Positions 1 through 11,378 are shown, counted from the first letter of the stretch. The stretch: 64,000 nt of DNA from Stenocarpella maydis (GCA_002270565.1 NQMI01000034.1:62001-126000), one strand, 5' to 3'. Notes: generated from the letters alone by a model not told the origin. Made by a program: numbers and translations.

Positions 1-705
1 TCCAAAACTTGCGCTTCCACTGTGGGCCCTCGGGTCTAGCGCCGAGACTCTTTTACTGCCAGTCCGGTTTATTTGCGCTACGCTGACCCTACGTCATGAT
101 GGGCTTTGAGGAAATGAAGGGAGCAGCACATCGTGGTAGAATGACTTGAACGATGTTACGGCCGGCTGTTATTATACCCAGGAGCAGGCCGAGGGGAAGA
201 CAGAATGGGATGCTCAGGCACCAAGTCACTGTTCATCAATCCGTGTAGCACCGACCGGGACATCTGAACATGGGCATTTTTAGAACAGTACTTTATTCAC
301 ACATGGAAAAGACTATGGACATGTCCCTGGACCCGACTTCGAAATAGAGAGTGGTATAACAAGACAAGAAAGAATTGGTGGGGGGGGGCGCATGTGGTAC
401 ACCCCCGTGAAGAGACGGGCCGTCCACAAGCCTCACCATGATGCAACCTCCCGTTGCTCGACTCGTACCTACTGTTTGTGCCGCCATTGCTGCCGTGCAA
501 CGATACGCAGCCTCGCGATATTACCCAATTGCCTTGCACGCGATTTATGTATGCCGCCTCCGCCCCTTATACCGCTGAATTGAGGGAAAACCCAATGCCA
601 AAATGAAATCAAAAAGGAGGCAAACTCGACGCCCATTCTCATCATGACTTGCCCGTCATCAACATCAAGTCGTACTCCTTTCTCTCACGACGTTGACAGG
701 TTGCT
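1..705. other. Non-coding 3' flank of the ribonucleotide reductase gene
   Basis: No convincing coding region is seen on either strand; the short open frames have no recognisable motif. A minus-strand AATAAA at about 291-296 lies about 410 bp beyond the reductase stop codon and could be a poly(A) signal. A short poly-G run lies at about 379-388. The window edge may cut a neighbouring transcript, but nothing shows this. Confidence 0.5.
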
Positions 706-3637
706 CTACCCACTGCACATGACGCAGGACTCGGGGTTGTCAATGCTGCCTGCAGCAGGTTGTTGGTTAACACAGACTAAAGGAACAAACAAGGTTGGGG
801 ATAGCTTACATTGCAGGACAGCTTGTGAGTAGATGTCATGCTCCCGGTCAGCGCTGTCGCCGTCCTTATCCTCCGACTGGCGATCAGTCTTCTCGCCGTC
901 GAGGAGCTCCTCCTCCACGGGCTTCTCGGCCGGCTCGATCGGCAGAGCCTTGGGGCTCTCACCCTCCTCCTGGTCCGCCTTGAAGGGGACAGTCCTGGGC
1001 TTAGAAGGAGATGCCAGGATGCGTGCTGCTGCCTCTTGGTCGACGGACGGAGTCGAAGGAGGCGGTGTGACGCTCGGCGTTGGCATTCCGTTAGAACTCA
1101 CCGTCTTGCCTCCGCTGACCGACTCCTTCTTCGCATACATAGGGCGCACGAAGCTACTAGCTGAGGGCTGCCACATGCCCGCGGGAGGCGCACGCTTGCC
1201 CAGACCGCTGTGCTTCGCACCAGTCTGTTCCTGGATCTTGAGTGCCTCCTGGTCGACGGTGAACTGGATGGGTGCGGCAGCTGCCTGGGTGCGGAGGTAG
1301 TACATGCCAGTCTTGAGGCCGAGCTTCCAGCCGGCGAAGTGCATGCTGGTGATCTTGCCCATGGATGGCTCGCGCATGTGGATGTTCAGTGACTGAGACT
1401 GGTCGATGAAGGCGCCACGGTCAGCAGCCATCTGCACAATTGTCCTCTGAGAGATCTCCCAGACGGTCTTGTACAGAGCCTTGATATCAGCAGGGATGCT
1501 GGGGATGTTCTGAACGGAACCATCCTCGGCGATGATACGGTTCTTCATGGCCTCAGACCACAAGCCGAGCTCTGTCAGGTCCCTGAGAAGCCAAGGGTTG
1601 ACGACCTGGAACTCACCAGCGAGCACACGTCGCTGGTAGATGTTGGAGGTGTATGGCTCGAAGCACTCGTTGTTGCCCAGGATCTGCGAAGTGGACGCAG
1701 TAGGCATGGGCGCCAGCAGCAAGCTGTTTCGAATACCCGTCTCCTTGATCTTGGCCTTGAGGGCGTCCCAGTCCCAGAGATCGGACGGCTTGACGTTCCA
1801 CATGTCGAATTGGAGAATGCCCTGCGACACGGGGCTGCCCTCGTATGTCTTGTATGGGCCTTCCACCTTGGCAATATCGCTGGATGCGGTGAGAGCAGCG
1901 TGATAGATGGTCTCGAAGATTTGCTTGTTCAGCTCGCGCGCCTCGGGAGAATCGAAGGGCATACGAAGAGCCAAGAATGCATCGGCAAGACCTTGAACAC
2001 CGACGCCAATAGGTCGGTGTCGCATGTTGCTGTTGTATGCCTCCTTCACCGGGTAGTAGTTGACATCGATGATCTTGTTCAGGTTGCGGACGACGACCTG
2101 GGTGACCTCATGCAGCTGCTGGAAGTTGTAGCAGTTGTTGTCATAATCGACGTATGCCGGCAGAGCAATGGAAGCCAGGTTGCAGACAGCGACCTCATCT
2201 GGGGCAGAATACTCGATGATCTCAGTGCAGAGGTTGGAGCTGCGGATGGTACCCAGGTTCTTCTGGTTGCTCTTTCTGTTTGCGTGATCCTTGTACAGCA
2301 TGAAGGGGTTACCAGTCTCGGTCTGGGCCTCCAGGATGGCGTACCACAGCTTCTGGGCCTTTAGGGTCTTGCGGCCGCGGCCTTCCTGCTCGTACTTCTG
2401 GTAGAGGGCCTCAAACTCCTCACCGTAGCAGTCAGCGAGGCCAGGACACTCGTTGGGGCACATGAGGGTCCAGTCACCGTTCTTCTCAACCCGCTTCATG
2501 AAAAGATCGGGGATCCAGAGAGCAAGGAAAAGATCACGAGCTCGGATCTCCTCCTTACCATGATTCTTCCGCAGGTCGAGGAACTCGAAGACATCAGCGT
2601 GCCATGGCTCAAGGTAAATAGCGAAGGCACCGGGGCGCTTGTTGCCACCCTGATCAACATAACGGGCGGTGTTGTTGAAGACTCGCAGCATGGGAGTGAT
2701 GCCGTTGGAGGTACCATTGGTGCCAGCGATGTAAGAGCCGGTGGCACGGATACGGTGGACGTTCAGGCCGATGCCTCCGGCCATCTTGGAGATCATGGCA
2801 CAGGTCTTGAGTGTGTCGTAGATGCCCTCAATGCTGTCCTCCTTCATGTCGACGAGGAAGCATGATGACAACTGGGGCTGGGGAGTGCCGGCATTAAATA
2901 ATGTGGGCGAGGCATGGGTGAAGAACTTGTTTGACATCAGGTTGTAGGTCTCGATGACTCTGTCCACGTCGTCGCCCCAGATGCCGACTGCAACACGCAT
3001 GATCATGTGCTGTGGCCGCTCGACAACCTTGCCGTCGAGCTTGAGGAGGTAGGAGCGCTCGAGGGTCTTGAAGCCGAAGTACTGGTAGCCGAAGTCGCGG
3101 TCATAGACAATGGCCGAGTCGAACTCCTCCTTGTGACGCATGACACAGTCGTACGTCTCTTGGGAGATCATGGGCGACGGTGTGCGGTTTCTTGGGTTGA
3201 CGTAGTAGTAGAGATCGCTGACGACGGCAGACCATTGCTTCTTGGTCTGCTTGTGCAAGTTGGAGACTGCGATACGCGCAGCGAGAATGGCATAGTCGGG
3301 GTGGGTGACGGTCATGTACGCGGCAGTCTCCGCAGCCTGGGTTCAAAGGGAAGTCAGCGTGAAGACGCGTGAGGGGAGCGGATATGGAGTGCAATGAGAC
3401 TGACAAGATCGTCCAGCTGGACGGTTGTGACACCTCCGTAGACACCACTGATGACCTTCTGCGTGATCTGGACAGGGTCGACATGGTTCATGTCAAGACC
3501 ATAGCACAGTCGCGAGACACGCGCCGTGATCTTGTCGAACTGGACGCGTTCCTGGCGTCCATCTGGAGACGTATCAGTGTCTGGCAGCAGTGGAAATGGA
3601 AGATACGGGAATTCTTACCTCGCTTCCTTACAAACAT
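706..3637 (-). CDS. rnr1: Ribonucleoside-diphosphate reductase, large (R1) subunit
   Basis: Class Ia ribonucleotide reductase catalytic subunit. It reduces ribonucleoside diphosphates to deoxyribonucleotides with the small radical-bearing subunit. Exons (genomic): 3619-3637, 3405-3562, 810-3336 and 706-749, giving 915 aa, close to the usual fungal length. The 19-nt first exon encodes MFVRKR, the start of the ATP-cone domain. Introns are 56, 68 and 60 bp. The last intron (750-809) is a multiple of three without a stop, so a naive translation reads through it. Splicing restores the ending [14 protein letters not shown] with the redox-active CxxC tail. The three active-site cysteines are visible in SSCFL, NLCTEI and [10 protein letters not shown]. 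The tail before the CxxC is proline- and acid-rich and probably flexible. The start is chosen because it restores the ATP cone, which a start at the longest open frame would lack. Confidence 0.96.
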
Positions 3638-4511
3638 CGTGTCGAGATGTTTGTGTGAAGACTGCTTGAGAGGGGTATGGAAACGAAGAGGGGCAGGAAT
3701 TACGCGGTGGCGGCCTGCAGGTCCGGCAAGATGGATGATACCGAAGTGGCAGGACTCTTTATTGCTGTGCAGCAAAGGCAATAAATCGTATAGAGAGACC
3801 TATGCCCCGGTAAAGCTGATGAGCAGTGGGCAAGTCGGAGGTCAGTAGGTGGATGTTGCGGGAGTGAAGATGGGAGAGTGAGCAAAGCACCCGCGGCTGG
3901 GGAAAGTTTTAAGTAGTCGTGCTCTGGAGAGCGCGCGTTGTTAACAAGCGCAGCAAAAACGCGTCTTGTTGTGGGCGGGCTGGAAGAGGACGCGCAGAGG
4001 CTCGTGCTGCCCCTGTCACCCCAATGCAGCACTTCCCAGGTGCACACTATAACTATGTTACCTTGGTCGGTATTGCTGTACCTAGCGTGGTGTAAGTAGG
4101 TATGCAACGCAGCAAGATCTGATAAGTGCAGGGGCCAGCCATCAGCCCCGTCAGCCGGGCCACTTTGCGCGCTTAGCAGATGCCCCGCGGTCCTAGGGCG
4201 TTTAGGTGATAGTCCCCCAGGTGAGCGGCAGCAGTACACCACTCACATATTACGATCCTCCAGCGCCCCGGCGCCGCGGTTTCTTGTGGCTTGCCCCAGG
4301 TGTGAGTCAACACAACGTCTGCTGCCTATTGTTGGAGTGTCTATTTGAACTTGGTTACGGCCGGGCTGCCTGTGCTCTGGGAATGACCGTGAATACAGTC
4401 ACATCCTTTTCTACCAGAGCCAGACTCTGCTCAGTCCGAACCAACCTCATCACCAAAGTCGCAGTTGAAAAAAAACCAGCGGCACGATTCCCCGTGCACT
4501 CATCCTCCACC
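3638..4511. other. Divergent promoter region, rnr1 / TatD gene
   Basis: This 874 bp stretch separates two divergent genes and presumably holds both promoters. The TatD open frame extends upstream to 4206 without a stop, but the Kozak-like ATG at 4512 fits the family start. One ACGCGT box is annotated separately. Nothing else is recognisable. Confidence 0.5.
3959..3964. promoter_or_regulatory. MluI cell-cycle-box-like hexamer upstream of rnr1
   Basis: ACGCGT lies about 320 bp upstream of the reductase start codon. In yeasts this box binds MBF, which drives S-phase transcription of ribonucleotide reductase genes. Here it is a single palindromic hexamer, expected by chance every few kb in GC-rich DNA. 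Copies also occur inside the gene, for example at about 3365. Function is inference only. Confidence 0.3.
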
Positions 4512-5861
4512 ATGGCGTCTCAATCTCAATCTCCGCCTGAACCCCCGTCAATAGCCGCCGAGAACGGAGCTTCAAGCGCCACTTCAGCCTCAGCCTACCG
4601 GCCCAGATACATAGATGTACGTTCCCCTTTCCCCCCCCCCGGCCGTCCGCCGTGCATGCGCCTGCAAGACCCTGACAGGCCCCAGATCGGAATCAACCTC
4701 GCCGACCCCATATTTCGGGGCGTCTACAATGGCAAGCAAAGACATGATGACGACCTCAGCGGTCTGATAGACCGGGCCAGGCAGGTCGGCTGCACCAAGC
4801 TCATCGTCACGGGTTCCAGCTTCAAGACCTCGAGGGGCGCCCTCGCCCTCGCCAAGGACTACCCGGGCACCGTCTACACCACCGCAGGGATCCACCCGTG
4901 CTCGTCCTCGATATTCGACGCGGCACACCCGCATTCCCACCAGGAGGACGGCGACGGCGAGCACACGCCTGCCTGCGGCCCGGACCCGGACAAGCCCATC
5001 CCGGACGAGGACCTGACGGTCGACCACGACAAGACCGAGACGATCATCTCGGACCTGCGGCGCCTGGTCGAGGACGCCCGCGCCGCGGCGCCGCCGCAGC
5101 AGCTCGTTGCCTTTGGCGAGTTCGGCCTGGACTACGACCGTCTGCATTATTGCGCGAGGTCGCTGCAGCTGCACTCGTTCCGGGCGCAGCTGTCGCTCGC
5201 CGCCTCGCTGAGCCCGCAGCTCCCGCTGTTCCTGCACAGCCGCGCGGCGCACTGCGACTTCGTGACGTGTCTCAAAGCCGCGTTCGGCGAGGGGCTCGAG
5301 AGGCTGGAGAAGGGCGGCGTGGTCCACAGCTTCACCGGCACGGTGGAGGAGATGAGGGAGCTGATGGACCTGGGCCTCTATATCGGCCTGAACGGTTGCA
5401 GTTTCAAGACGGCCGAGAACTGTGAGGTTGTCCGCGCTGTTCGGCTGGATAGGCTGATGGTCGAGACGGACGGGCCCTGGTGCGAGGTACGGCCGAGCCA
5501 CGAGGGCTGGAAGTACCTCGTCGAGCTGGACAAGAAGGAGATGGCAGCGGCTGAGGCATCAGAGCCTGCCGCTCCTCCACCGGAGAATGGAGAGACGGTG
5601 CCGCCGGCGGTAAAACGGCCGCCCAAGAAGCAGCAGTCCATGAAGAAACCACAGAAGAAGGAGTCAGAGGTCATTGAGAGATTCAAGACGGTCAAGAAGG
5701 AAAAGTGGGTAGAAGGCGTGATGGTTAAGGGCCGCAACGAACCTTGCATGATAGAGAGGGTGGCCAAGATCGTGGCCGGGATCAAGGGCGTCTCGATTGA
5801 GGAGGTATGCGAGGCTGCATGGCGCAATACGGTCAAGGTTTTCGGTATAGACGAATCGTAG
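4512..5861 (+). CDS. TatD-family metal-dependent deoxyribonuclease
   Basis: TATDN1-like nuclease of the amidohydrolase (TIM-barrel) superfamily, 426 aa after removing one intron at 4617-4685 (69 bp, GTACGT...CAG). That intron is a multiple of three and stop-free; removal turns a proline-rich insertion into the family signature IDIGINLADPIF. Metal-site segments follow in order: GIHPCS, AFGEFGLDYDR, PLFLHSR, VHSFTGT and VETDGPWCE. The bacterial N-terminal HxH is replaced by IGINL, as is usual in eukaryotic TatD proteins. The C-terminal half carries a lysine-rich linker (about residues 330-370) before the last helix. The start ATG is in good context (CCACCATGG). The gene converges on CHL4 with 151 bp between the stop codons. 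Confidence 0.92.
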   Translation: MASQSQSPPEPPSIAAENGASSATSASAYRPRYIDVRSPFPPPGRPPCMRLQDPDRPQIGINLADPIFRGVYNGKQRHDDDLSGLIDRARQVGCTKLIVTGSSFKTSRGALALAKDYPGTVYTTAGIHPCSSSIFDAAHPHSHQEDGDGEHTPACGPDPDKPIPDEDLTVDHDKTETIISDLRRLVEDARAAAPPQQLVAFGEFGLDYDRLHYCARSLQLHSFRAQLSLAASLSPQLPLFLHSRAAHCDFVTCLKAAFGEGLERLEKGGVVHSFTGTVEEMRELMDLGLYIGLNGCSFKTAENCEVVRAVRLDRLMVETDGPWCEVRPSHEGWKYLVELDKKEMAAAEASEPAAPPPENGETVPPAVKRPPKKQQSMKKPQKKESEVIERFKTVKKEKWVEGVMVKGRNEPCMIERVAKIVAGIKGVSIEEVCEAAWRNTVKVFGIDES

Positions 5862-6012
5862 AACAGGAGGTGTGATAGAACGTGGCAGTACACGCTGCCA
5901 CCGTCATGTAGCATTGCCAATTACAACTAGACTAGAGTCACAAAGTCTTCTAGGTTGTCGTGGACTATAGTCTTGACACATACCGTACATTGCGGCATTG
6001 CCGCAGTAGCCA

Positions 6013-7572
6013 TCACATACCAGAGCCTCTGTTGCCCCTGATTCGGCCATGCTGTACAGCACCGATAGTCACACCCTCCTCGCCCGTCAGCCAACCCGGC
6101 ATCTTTTCTCCATCGATAATGCCAGCCTCGACGAGCTGTCGCACGCCAGCAAATACGTGCGGCCCATGGAAAGTCAGCTTGATACTCGGGCGCCACGTCT
6201 CGTCGTCGCCGTCCAGCTCATCACTGCCGCCGCATTCGTCGTCATGCTCACGAGCCTGGTCAAACGCCGCGCCGATCGTACTCCGGCGGACAGACATATC
6301 TTTGGGACGGCTTTGTGGAGACTGTGGTTCTCTTCCAGGCGCCCCTCCGTCATCGTACATAGTATCCATTTTCACATGGAACGGGTCGTCGATTACAATA
6401 TCCACCCTTTCTACGCCCCTGCCGTCGTCCATCCTTGCCGAATCGCCAAATCTCGCCTGCGCGACCAGTCTCGCGCGCTTTGCCCTCCTCTCATCCTGTG
6501 CCGTGTCGGGCGAGACAGCCCGATTCCTGTGTGCTTGCACTTGACCAGACCTTTTTGTAGAGCCACCGTCGTCCGTCTCACTCAGAGGCGGTGAGGGAAG
6601 CAACGTCCCCAGGGGTGACTCCTTCTTCTTCTCGTCCGCGTAAATACTCCAACCGCCACCGGCCGAGTTCGTCCTGCCTTGACCTCGTCTGTGCAGAAGC
6701 TCTTGGATGTGTCTAGTGCTCAAGGCAGTGGGCCTCAGTGTGTACCTCTGTCTGGGTCGCGACAGCGCCTTGGGTATTCCCTCGACGACAAGGGCCAGGA
6801 GACTCTTGGTCTCACGGCTGGCGGCTTGGCCGATGCTCTGCGGCTTGCTGATGTATATGTACGGACTGCCGTCAGGAAAAGCCACGTATATTGTCCGGCT
6901 GGCATCACCACCGGCTGATGTCACCAGCTTAGTATTATAGGGCGAATCGAGAATGAAAATGCGCAGTAGCAGCAGGGCCAGGTCCTTGGGGCGGTCAAAG
7001 GTGTAATGCGCTTTCATGTCGGGCAGGACCAACGCCTGGAGATTCTGTAGGAAGGTAGACGGATGGAAACGCGGCACAGCCAAAGATGTGGTGTCGATCT
7101 TGGGTGGACCATCATCCTCTGCAACTTGCTGCGGCGTGGGTGTCTTTAGCGGAACGATGTGATACGCACTCCATTTTTGGGAAGTTGAGTTCTGGTAGAG
7201 ATATTGCAGGTCCGCCATGGAGATTTGATAGAGAGTGAGGCCATGGCGCCAGTCTCCTTCCATTATACGATCAACGACGTCGCGCTTCGAGCCCCTGCGC
7301 ATCTGCATGTCCGAGTAGAGGTCTCGGAGCTCCTCGACCGAGGACAGCGGCGGATAGAGGTCGGCGGGGTCGTCATCGTCCTGGTCGTCTTGCTCACCAC
7401 GAAGGTAGGGCGCACAGATAGGGGCATTGTTGTCATCGAGCCAGTCGAGCACGAGTGCGAGGAGGGACTGGCGGTTCAGACGGTTGAGATGCTTCAAGAT
7501 GGTAGGGCTGGAGGAGTCGATGCGCAAGGTCGAAGGGAGGCGGGCGGTTGTGGGGACGGAAACACGCGCCAT
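6013..7572 (-). CDS. chl4: CHL4/Mis15 (CENP-N) family kinetochore protein
   Basis: Intronless 519-aa protein. The N-terminus (MARVSVPTTARLPSTLRI, then LNRLNRQSLLALVLDWLDD) is the characteristic opening of fungal CHL4/Mis15, the homologue of vertebrate CENP-N. CENP-N binds centromeric chromatin and CENP-L within the inner kinetochore (CCAN). The centre (about 340-400) is a charged, probably disordered linker. The C-terminus recovers conserved sequence with KLTFHGPHVFAGVRQLVEAG and GEEGVTIGAVQHGRIRG. The name rests on remembered family sequence, so orthology is likely but was not tested by search. Confidence 0.85.
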   Translation of the reverse strand: MARVSVPTTARLPSTLRIDSSSPTILKHLNRLNRQSLLALVLDWLDDNNAPICAPYLRGEQDDQDDDDPADLYPPLSSVEELRDLYSDMQMRRGSKRDVVDRIMEGDWRHGLTLYQISMADLQYLYQNSTSQKWSAYHIVPLKTPTPQQVAEDDGPPKIDTTSLAVPRFHPSTFLQNLQALVLPDMKAHYTFDRPKDLALLLLRIFILDSPYNTKLVTSAGGDASRTIYVAFPDGSPYIYISKPQSIGQAASRETKSLLALVVEGIPKALSRPRQRYTLRPTALSTRHIQELLHRRGQGRTNSAGGGWSIYADEKKKESPLGTLLPSPPLSETDDGGSTKRSGQVQAHRNRAVSPDTAQDERRAKRARLVAQARFGDSARMDDGRGVERVDIVIDDPFHVKMDTMYDDGGAPGREPQSPQSRPKDMSVRRSTIGAAFDQAREHDDECGGSDELDGDDETWRPSIKLTFHGPHVFAGVRQLVEAGIIDGEKMPGWLTGEEGVTIGAVQHGRIRGNRGSGM

Positions 7573-9219
7573 TTCTTCTCAATAGTTCAGGCCCCGGGGA
7601 GCATCATCACAAGACAAGGCTGGTGCTGAGGGACACTTGATGCGACGGACCCACCTCAGTATACAACGATGCGGTGGTTGATGGAGGGATGGTCGTCTGA
7701 AGAGCCAGGACGCGTCGTGGGGTGCCGGGAGACGCGAACCCCGGTTGCCAAGCCCAAGTTTTCCGTCAGCATGCAGCAACAAGATGCATACTACGTCAGG
7801 TACGTATACACTACTACCCCAAAGTCTTGATAAGAAACGGGCTTGGCATTTGCATTGGTAACATGTCACGGCGTACATGTCAGATAAGAAAGAATACTAG
7901 TACGCACTACGGAGAGTCAGAAGCGGACTTGATTTATCAGCAATGGCGGGGCTGCAAGCACTCCGGGGTAATCGTTGTCTCTCTACGTGCTACTCGTACT
8001 GTATTCAAGCTGGCGGTACCGTTTCCGGTTGCGCAAAGGCGGGATCTACGTGCAGTCGAAATACCTGATAATGACGGAGACTTGGCTGGACACAGAGCAT
8101 TGAGCGCCAGGTCTGTGTCTGGACACTGCAAGGGAACGCGTATGGCGTAGGGTGAGATGCTGATTATAAGACTTGCTTATTAGTAAGTTAGTACAATGCG
8201 TAGCATCGAGGACATCATGAGCCCATCACTTTCTGCAAGTTGGTGTGACACTGTGAGACTCGACAGACGGTGCATCTCCGGAGGTTCGGCAAAGGTCGGG
8301 CCCATTTTTGTTAGTTGAAATCCTCGGGGTCCGTGGGTCTTCTCTGAAGATCGACGGCTTCCATTGTCGAGGACCTGTCTTCTCTGGGGCTGAGCAGATT
8401 GGTATACTACGTATGGTATACTAGTAATTAAAGTCGTGGGTTGTTGGTTGTGTTCTGTCACGCCAGTCACTCAGTCAGCAGTGCTGGACAACAGCAACAC
8501 TGGCAGGAAGCACAGTTCGCATGCAGCTGCCTATCCAGGTGTACATTACATCGTGGCTGTGGCTCGCAGGGCAGGGCCTTTGTGGGTTGACTAGGGTCCC
8601 ACCACCCATTAGATAATACATACCCTCGCCATGTGGGATGGCTGCCGTCGAGGTGACGCTGGTCGGCTCATTGTCCACTCTTAATTTAACCGGCAGGCGA
8701 CCAGAGCTTGAGAGGCTGGAAAGGAGAGGACGGGACCTGACCAGAGAGGCGCACCGTGTAGGGAAACGTCCCCTCGTGGGACATTCTCGCTGTGATGATG
8801 AAGGAAGGATGAGGTATCTGGTGAGAAGTGTGCAAATGCCTAGTTTGGCTCGGGATTAGAGATTTCCCCCCTCCTCCATCCCACATAGTACACTACACTA
8901 ACAGCAGGGAGGGGCCACGCGCCCTTCGAGCCGACTAGGCCCCGCCGCCGTCTTGTTAGACCCTGGACTCGTGATTTCGTTGCCCGTCTTTTTTTTTCTT
9001 TCATCCCCCCACTCCCCAGATCAAAGAACTTCTTCGTAAAACACTCCGCTTGGTCCAATCCCTTCCTCGACATCTTGTCTGACCCGATTCCAAGAGACTG
9101 ACTTTTCTTGTTCTGGACTCTTCCCAATCCATTATCTATCCATCACCGGTTCTTGTCTACTTGTAATCCCCTAGGCAAGCATCGCCTGTTACTGTCGTCA
9201 CTGTGTGCACGGGTCCCGG
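7573..9219. other. Intergenic region between CHL4 and the bZIP gene
   Basis: The two genes are divergent, so this holds the CHL4 promoter on the left and the bZIP promoter on the right. A pyrimidine-rich stretch at about 8985-9150 resembles the CT-rich region that often precedes fungal transcription starts. No open frame here has a recognisable motif or a partner exon. Confidence 0.5.
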
Positions 9220-9246
9220 ATGACGCTCGGCTTTACTACATTTTGA
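9220..9246 (+). promoter_or_regulatory. Upstream ORF in the bZIP 5' leader
   Basis: ATG ACG CTC ... TGA encodes an 8-residue peptide (MTLGFTTF). Reading from the CT-rich probable transcription start (about 9000-9150) to the main ATG at 9693, this is the only ATG, so it would be the first AUG met by scanning ribosomes. Function as a translational control element is inference and depends on the true 5' end. Confidence 0.4.
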
Positions 9247-9692
9247 TTACTGCCATACCGTCCTTCCCCTCTAAAGGACTACAGTACAGTGCAGACAACC
9301 TGGATCGCCACTAGCAAACCGAACCCCCCTCCCCCCGATCGTCGGCGTCTTGGGTTGGCACCAAAACGCACATTCACCTCGTGGGACCCGCCCGCCTCTT
9401 CGGACTGACTAAACCACTCAAAACCCCCCGTGGCATTTACTTCCAAGCACACAAACCCTCACCCAAATCCACACCCGCTGCAAACAGAGGCGCCGACCAC
9501 GACAGACCTTGATCAAATCAGTTCATCACCGCCTCTCGAGCACATATTCGAAACCCTAATTGACGACAAGACCGCCGCTCCGACAATTGCGACTGCCGCC
9601 TTCGGCTTGTACCGCGGCCAGCGAATCCGCACTCCTTGACAAGCGACGCTACCAGTATACACTGCGAGTTCCTAACACCACAAGACGTCAGC

Positions 9693-11378
9693 ATGGCCGA
9701 CTACACGCGGCAAGGGTCCAGCCAACTGGCCCAGTTCATGAGGGAACAACTGAACGTGGCCCCGGCCCCCGAGCCAGAGGAGGATTACAGCAACATTGAC
9801 GACCTGGACATCTTCGCGAACACGCAGTTTTTCGACTTTGAGACCCAGACGCAGACCGACTTCAAGCCCGCCGACAGCCCGCCGTCGTCGAAACCCGAGC
9901 CTACACCAACCACATCGACCATTCCGGGAGAATTTGATAGCATTGATTTCAACATGAGCAACGGTAGGTCTATGTGGTTTTCTATTCATGTCCAGTGCTT
10001 GTTCTCGCGGGGTTTGGAGTCCAACTGTACTTTGCCTAATCCGCTCTGCACGTCCTCCCCTGTCCGGTCTGCACCGCGCGCGGGTCTCGTACAGAGAGAG
10101 TGTTGGCCATCTCGGACGCTGCGGACCAGCTCGTCAAAAGTCCCATCTCTCTTCAAGAGACAGAAAAAGAGGGCCCGGCTGGGCGGGCCCGGATTCTCGG
10201 CAGGGACGCCAAGTGCCGAGAGATGAGTCGAAGAGGCAAGTGCCTTCCTGAGCCTCAGGCCGGTTCCGAAGAGTTCAGATCTGCCCCGAGACTTCTTTGG
10301 CCAAAAGCCAATAGAACTCTGGTATTGCGCACGAAAACAGCCTTTTTTCCCCACCCTGCACCTGCGGCCTGAGGTCTGCTCCCCAGCTTACGCCATCAAC
10401 CGCTCGTCTGATTGGCCTAGGTCATCTTCAGATGCGAGGACATGTCAATCCCGGCTGCTTCCTGCGAGGGCAGCCTCTAGGGTAGTGTCAGAGATGCATC
10501 CGCCATAATGGCCAACAATGGCGCAATCCCCCGTGACTCCGCAGCGTCACTATTCCTCACCCAGAATCGAAAGAACCCATGCTTCACTGCAACCATCCGG
10601 ATGCCTACCCCCAGTGGTTTCGCATCGCCCATTTCTTGACATGCCTGACAATGGTGGACACGCTCTCGGGGCTGTGAGGCTTGTTCACCAGTCTTGTTTC
10701 TCTTCTCAGTCTTTGGCTCCCTCCTCAAGGCGCTTCGACACCGTCCTCGCAACGTTTTGTTGATGGAACAAATTTCTGTCAATCACACGTGCTAATCATG
10801 GTACTATGCCTCGTACAGGAGAGTTCAACTTTGGCGACTTCAATACAACATACGCGTCACCGACATTAAACAGTTTCCCCGACAACATCGGAAGCCTGCA
10901 GCCTATCCAGCCAAACCCACAGGCTGTCTACCCTGCCCAGCACGCCTATGGGAACCATGCCGGCAGTCAACCCAAGACTGGCGATAAGCGTCGGGCCACC
11001 GAACCCCCGGCTTCCAACCGTGCGATGAACATGGAGGAGGTTTCGAGGATTGCGGCCGAGGAGGACAAGCGCCGGCGGAACACTGCTGCCAGCGCTCGGT
11101 TCCGCGTCAAGAAGAAGCAGAGGGAGCAGGCTCTCGAGAAGAGTGCCAAGGAGATGTCCGAGAAGGTGGCTGCACTGGAGCAGAAGATTACTCAGCTGGA
11201 GACGGAGAACCAATGGCTGAAGAAGCTGATTATCGAGAAGAACGAGGGTTCTGCACCCAGCAAGGCGGTATCCCAAGCCGCCGGCGAGTCGAAGGAGGAC
11301 AAGACCGAGGCTGAAATCGTTGCCAAGACGGACGGGGAGCCGGCTGCGAAGAGGGCCAAGGCCGAAACATCTTCATGA
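9693..11378 (+). CDS. metR: bZIP transcription factor, MetR/Cys-3-like
   Basis: 276-aa regulator, exons 9693-9963 and 10819-11378, joined in frame (G|GA). The basic region and zipper (about residues 170-230) contain RRRNTAASARFRVKKKQRE, then heptad leucines through LETENQWLKKLI. This is the type found in MetR of Aspergillus and CYS-3 of Neurospora, which activate sulfur assimilation genes. The N-terminal half also resembles MetR: a DDLDIFANTQFFDFE acidic patch and repeated FNFGDFN-like motifs. The C-terminus is an acidic/basic tail ending KRAKAETSS. The 855 bp intron is about ten times longer than others here; its ends (GTAGGT...TACAG) and a CTAATC branch-like site near 10793 look normal. The leader of roughly 600 nt holds a uORF. 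Assignment to MetR rather than another bZIP is by recall. Confidence 0.85.

Noticed and set aside
9693..11378. HacA/Hac1-type unconventional splicing for the bZIP gene
   Set aside because: The bZIP is of MetR type, the intron has ordinary GT...AG ends and is far larger than the roughly 20-nt HacA intron.
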